A stretch of 64,000 nt of DNA, taken from an uncultured Lachnospiraceae bacterium. Its GTDB lineage: Bacteria > Bacillota > Clostridia > Lachnospirales > Lachnospiraceae. Where the stretch lies: assembly GCA_947173495.1 (NCBI GenBank), contig CAMWFQ010000001.1, positions 124,001 through 188,000 of the forward strand. Direction: 5' to 3'. Numbering within the stretch: the stretch's first letter is position 1; every line of letters starts with the position of its first letter. Below, one piece after another: positions 61,788 through 64,000 of the stretch. Position numbers and translations under genes: made by a program. The notes beneath the pieces are model-generated. The model did no database searches, was not told where the DNA came from, and was given only the letters and a program-made list of their open reading frames with translations.

Positions 61788-62240
61788 ATGGAAAGAGAGA
61801 TTACTGTAACATTAACTACGATGTGTATGATCTGTGATGGGGACCGGGTTCTGGTGCAGGATCGGGTTAAACCGGACTGGTCGGGACTTGCATTTCCCGG
61901 AGGGCATGTGGAAAAGGGGGAGTCCTTTACGGATTCGGTGATCCGGGAAGTCCGGGAGGAAACCGGCCTGATGATTGAACATCCTGTTTTATGCGGCGTC
62001 CAGCAGTGGGAGCATGAAAATGGCAGCCGCTATATTACTTTTTTCTTCAAGACTTCCTCCTTCAGCGGAGAAATTATTTCCTCAGAGGAGGGAAAAATCT
62101 TCTGGATCGACAGAAAGGATCTTTCCGCACAGAAAACCGCCAGGGAATTCAGCCATATTCTGCAGATCTTTGAGCGGGATGATCTGAGCGAATTCTATTT
62201 GAAGGAGCATCAGGGGATGTGGGAGAGGGTTTTCTTTTAA
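61788..62240 (+). CDS. Nudix hydrolase (MutT/8-oxo-dGTP type)
   Basis: 150 residues. The Nudix box is complete: GGHVEKGESFTDSVIREVRE followed by ETGL, with the REVREE metal-binding glutamates. It hydrolyses a nucleoside diphosphate linked to another moiety in the cytoplasm; the N-terminal TLTTMCMICDGDRVLVQDR resembles 8-oxo-dGTP-type members common in Clostridia. The exact substrate is unknown. GGAAGG lies about 11 nt before the ATG. Confidence 0.92.
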   Translation: MEREITVTLTTMCMICDGDRVLVQDRVKPDWSGLAFPGGHVEKGESFTDSVIREVREETGLMIEHPVLCGVQQWEHENGSRYITFFFKTSSFSGEIISSEEGKIFWIDRKDLSAQKTAREFSHILQIFERDDLSEFYLKEHQGMWERVFF

Positions 62241-62387
62241 AGTTCGAGATATCGGCCAGGGTATGACCATAGTATTAAAACAGAAGATATTATTGTATTC
62301 ACAGCTATAGATTTATGATAGAATGCAATCAATATTATTTAGATAATAGCCCGTTATACAAAGAATAAATGATAGGGAAGAAATGCG

Positions 62388-63920
62388 ATGACCATAGAAG
62401 AAGTATTGGCATTTGAAGAAATGCAGATATTTGATCGAAAGAGTATTAATATTGATCCGAAAGCGTTGGCAATACCAATTATAGCATTTGCAAATGCTGA
62501 TGGTGGAACAATTGCGATTGGGATATCCGATAAAACGCGTAGAATAGAGGGTGTAGATTATGATATTGGGAAATTAAACGAGCTTCTTCGGGTACCATTT
62601 GATTTTTGTATTCCGACTGTAAAGGTTGAAATAGAAAAAATACAGTGCACAGATTTTAAAGATAGAAAGAACCATGTACTTTTGATGCATATAGAGCCGA
62701 GTATGGAAGTACATGCAAATCAAGCAGATGAAGTTTTTATGCGTGTGGGAGATAAATCCAAGCGACTTACATTTGAAGAACGTATGCAGCTGATGTATGA
62801 CAAGGGGGAAAGATTTTTTGAGGACAAACCGGTTCCTGAAGCAGATATAGAAGACATTGACTTGGGTTTTGTAAAAAATTACATTGATCAAATTGGTTAT
62901 TCCAAGACCCCTATGGAATATTTAAGAGAAAATAAAGGATTTGTAAAAGAGAAGAATGGGGAAGTACAGATCAGTTCAGCTGCGATATTATTGTTCGGGA
63001 AAAATCCGCAATTATATTTTCCCAGAGCCCGCGTACGCTTTATCCGCTATGAAGGCACAGAGGAACGTGTCGGTGCAGAGATGAATGTAATTAAGGATGT
63101 TATTTTTGAAGGAACTATATTGAAGATGATAACGGATGCTGTCGCATATTTGGATACACAGATTAAAGAGAAAACATATTTAGGGGAAGACGGACGATTT
63201 GTAAAAGAAGAGGAGTATCCGAAATTTGTCCGACAGGAAATTATTGTAAATGCTGTTACACATCGTGACTACAGTATTCGTGGAACGGATATTCAAATAA
63301 AGATGTTTGATGAAAGGATTGTTGTAGAAAGTCCCGGAAAATTGCCGGGGCTTGTGAAGACAAATAATATCCGGCATACACATTTTTCAAGAAATCCTAA
63401 AATTGCGGAATTTTTGAAAGCATATAGCTTTGTAAAAGAATATGGTGAGGGTGTTGACCGGATGTGGAAAGAACTTGAAGCGATTGGTTTGCAGGGACCG
63501 GAATATAGAATGAACGCCTTTATGCTGCAGACTATAATTAGAAATAATGCTTTATTTGAAAGCAAACCACGGTTTGAACAGGAAAACCACGGTTTGCTCG
63601 CTGAAAAACCACGGTTTGAGCAGGAAAACCACGGTTTGCCCGCTGAAAAACCACGGTTTGAATCCAAAGAATCACTGTTTCAGATTATTGACAATGCAGT
63701 ATCCAGGAAAGAATTAACTCCTGTCATTGCAGGAAATGTAAAAAAAGTGATAGAAAAATTTGATTTACATCAGATTTTTGGCAGGAAAGAAATTAAAAAG
63801 GAATTAGGATTTGGAGATTATAAAGCAGGGAAAGCGATTGAAGCAATGCAGTCATTAAACCTCATAATACCCGTAGCGGGTAAGGGTAAGGGCAAATATA
63901 TTTTAAAAGAGATGCAGTAA
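62388..63920 (+). CDS. AlbA_2/Schlafen-type ATP-binding protein with internal repeats
   Basis: 510 residues. N-terminal AlbA_2 domain (AFEEMQIFDRKSI; IIAFANADGGTIAIGISD), central region with LLFGKNPQLYFPRARVRFIRY, a HATPase_c_4 segment (RQEIIVNAVTHRDYSIRGTD; EYGEGVDRMWKEL) and a C-terminal winged-helix-like part. The linker at about 390-425 contains KPRFEQENHGLLAE repeated. Relatives are annotated as transcriptional regulators or RecG-like and sometimes occur in defence contexts; the function is uncertain. The gene is clearly AT-richer than its neighbours, a sign of transfer. Confidence 0.82.
   Translation: MTIEEVLAFEEMQIFDRKSINIDPKALAIPIIAFANADGGTIAIGISDKTRRIEGVDYDIGKLNELLRVPFDFCIPTVKVEIEKIQCTDFKDRKNHVLLMHIEPSMEVHANQADEVFMRVGDKSKRLTFEERMQLMYDKGERFFEDKPVPEADIEDIDLGFVKNYIDQIGYSKTPMEYLRENKGFVKEKNGEVQISSAAILLFGKNPQLYFPRARVRFIRYEGTEERVGAEMNVIKDVIFEGTILKMITDAVAYLDTQIKEKTYLGEDGRFVKEEEYPKFVRQEIIVNAVTHRDYSIRGTDIQIKMFDERIVVESPGKLPGLVKTNNIRHTHFSRNPKIAEFLKAYSFVKEYGEGVDRMWKELEAIGLQGPEYRMNAFMLQTIIRNNALFESKPRFEQENHGLLAEKPRFEQENHGLPAEKPRFESKESLFQIIDNAVSRKELTPVIAGNVKKVIEKFDLHQIFGRKEIKKELGFGDYKAGKAIEAMQSLNLIIPVAGKGKGKYILKEMQ
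63564..63660 (+). repeat. Five in-frame copies of palindromic AAACCACGGTTTG
   Basis: Copies at 63564, 63584, 63606, 63626 and 63648 alternate 20 and 22 bp apart (42-bp super-period, 14 residues). Each is a near-palindrome (AAACC..GGTTT). They encode the linker between the ATP-binding and winged-helix parts of the AlbA_2-type protein. Confidence 0.85.
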
Positions 63921-64000
63921 ACGGCTTTTTGCCCCAACTTAGCATTCGTAAAAAAGTTTATGACACTAACCTGACACATATGTGCTCCTTTTCGGCACGC
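63921..64000. other. Window end, no feature seen
   Basis: 80 bp after the last stop. No terminator hairpin or reading frame can be supported. Confidence 0.5.

Overview
The window reads as a chromosomal segment of a Gram-positive, anaerobic gut Clostridium of the Lachnospiraceae type. The evidence is the linkage prfA-prmC-DUF1385-rpmE-rho next to purC-purB-purF, a conserved four-gene operon of uncharacterised coiled-coil/TPR/Hsp70-like/1200-residue proteins that I associate with this family, lipoproteins with lipoboxes, a class-B-type sortase, AGGAGG-type ribosome binding sites, and ABC importers without their own ATPase. Most genes lie on the minus strand. No rRNA, tRNA or CRISPR array was recognised.

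Layout. 1-3738: two related surface proteins, the first cut by the window edge, the second a 1090-residue adhesin with a long Thr-Pro stalk. 3919-9654: an amidase, an O-antigen-ligase-like membrane protein, a hybrid histidine kinase, ispF and a membrane HExxH protease. 10097-18391: an ABC-importer-like operon (lipoprotein, two permeases, an HlyD-like protein) and a BlaI/BlaR1-type regulator pair; the two promoters carry the same operator at the same place. 18424-21628: a small hypothetical, an ECF sigma factor with its DUF4179-type anti-sigma, and an acetyltransferase. 21753-23252: a 1.5-kb segment bounded by an exact 40-bp repeat of the prfA 3' end, carrying a small alarmone-synthetase-like gene and a small partner. 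23214-32270: translation and termination housekeeping genes, then purine genes with repeated structured leaders. 32333-40454: the conserved four-gene operon and a sortase. 40568-45018: AAA-ATPase/nuclease-type genes, one intact and two decayed, with an AraC-GGDEF fusion regulator. 45159-61425: a rhamnogalacturonan (pectin) utilisation locus. 61560-64000: an inverted-repeat element, a Nudix hydrolase and an AT-rich AlbA/Schlafen-type gene.

How it works together. The pectin locus has a membrane AraC regulator, an importer (two permeases and a lipoprotein), GH28, GH105, a rhamnogalacturonan-acetylesterase-like protein, a GH106-like hydrolase and a sugar isomerase. None of the enzymes has a signal peptide, so imported oligosaccharides are probably broken down in the cytoplasm. 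The BlaI/BlaR1 pair very likely controls both itself and the importer-like operon downstream.

Most unusual signals: (a) two intergenic arrays, 50 kb apart, of one ~90-nt hairpin whose stems change in a compensatory way from copy to copy; (b) a pseudoknot-forming leader immediately before the Shine-Dalgarno of purC and again of purB, with traces elsewhere; (c) the prfA-tail-flanked small-alarmone-synthetase module; (d) the shared BlaI-type operator; (e) a PurF-like protein without its N-terminal catalytic cysteine.
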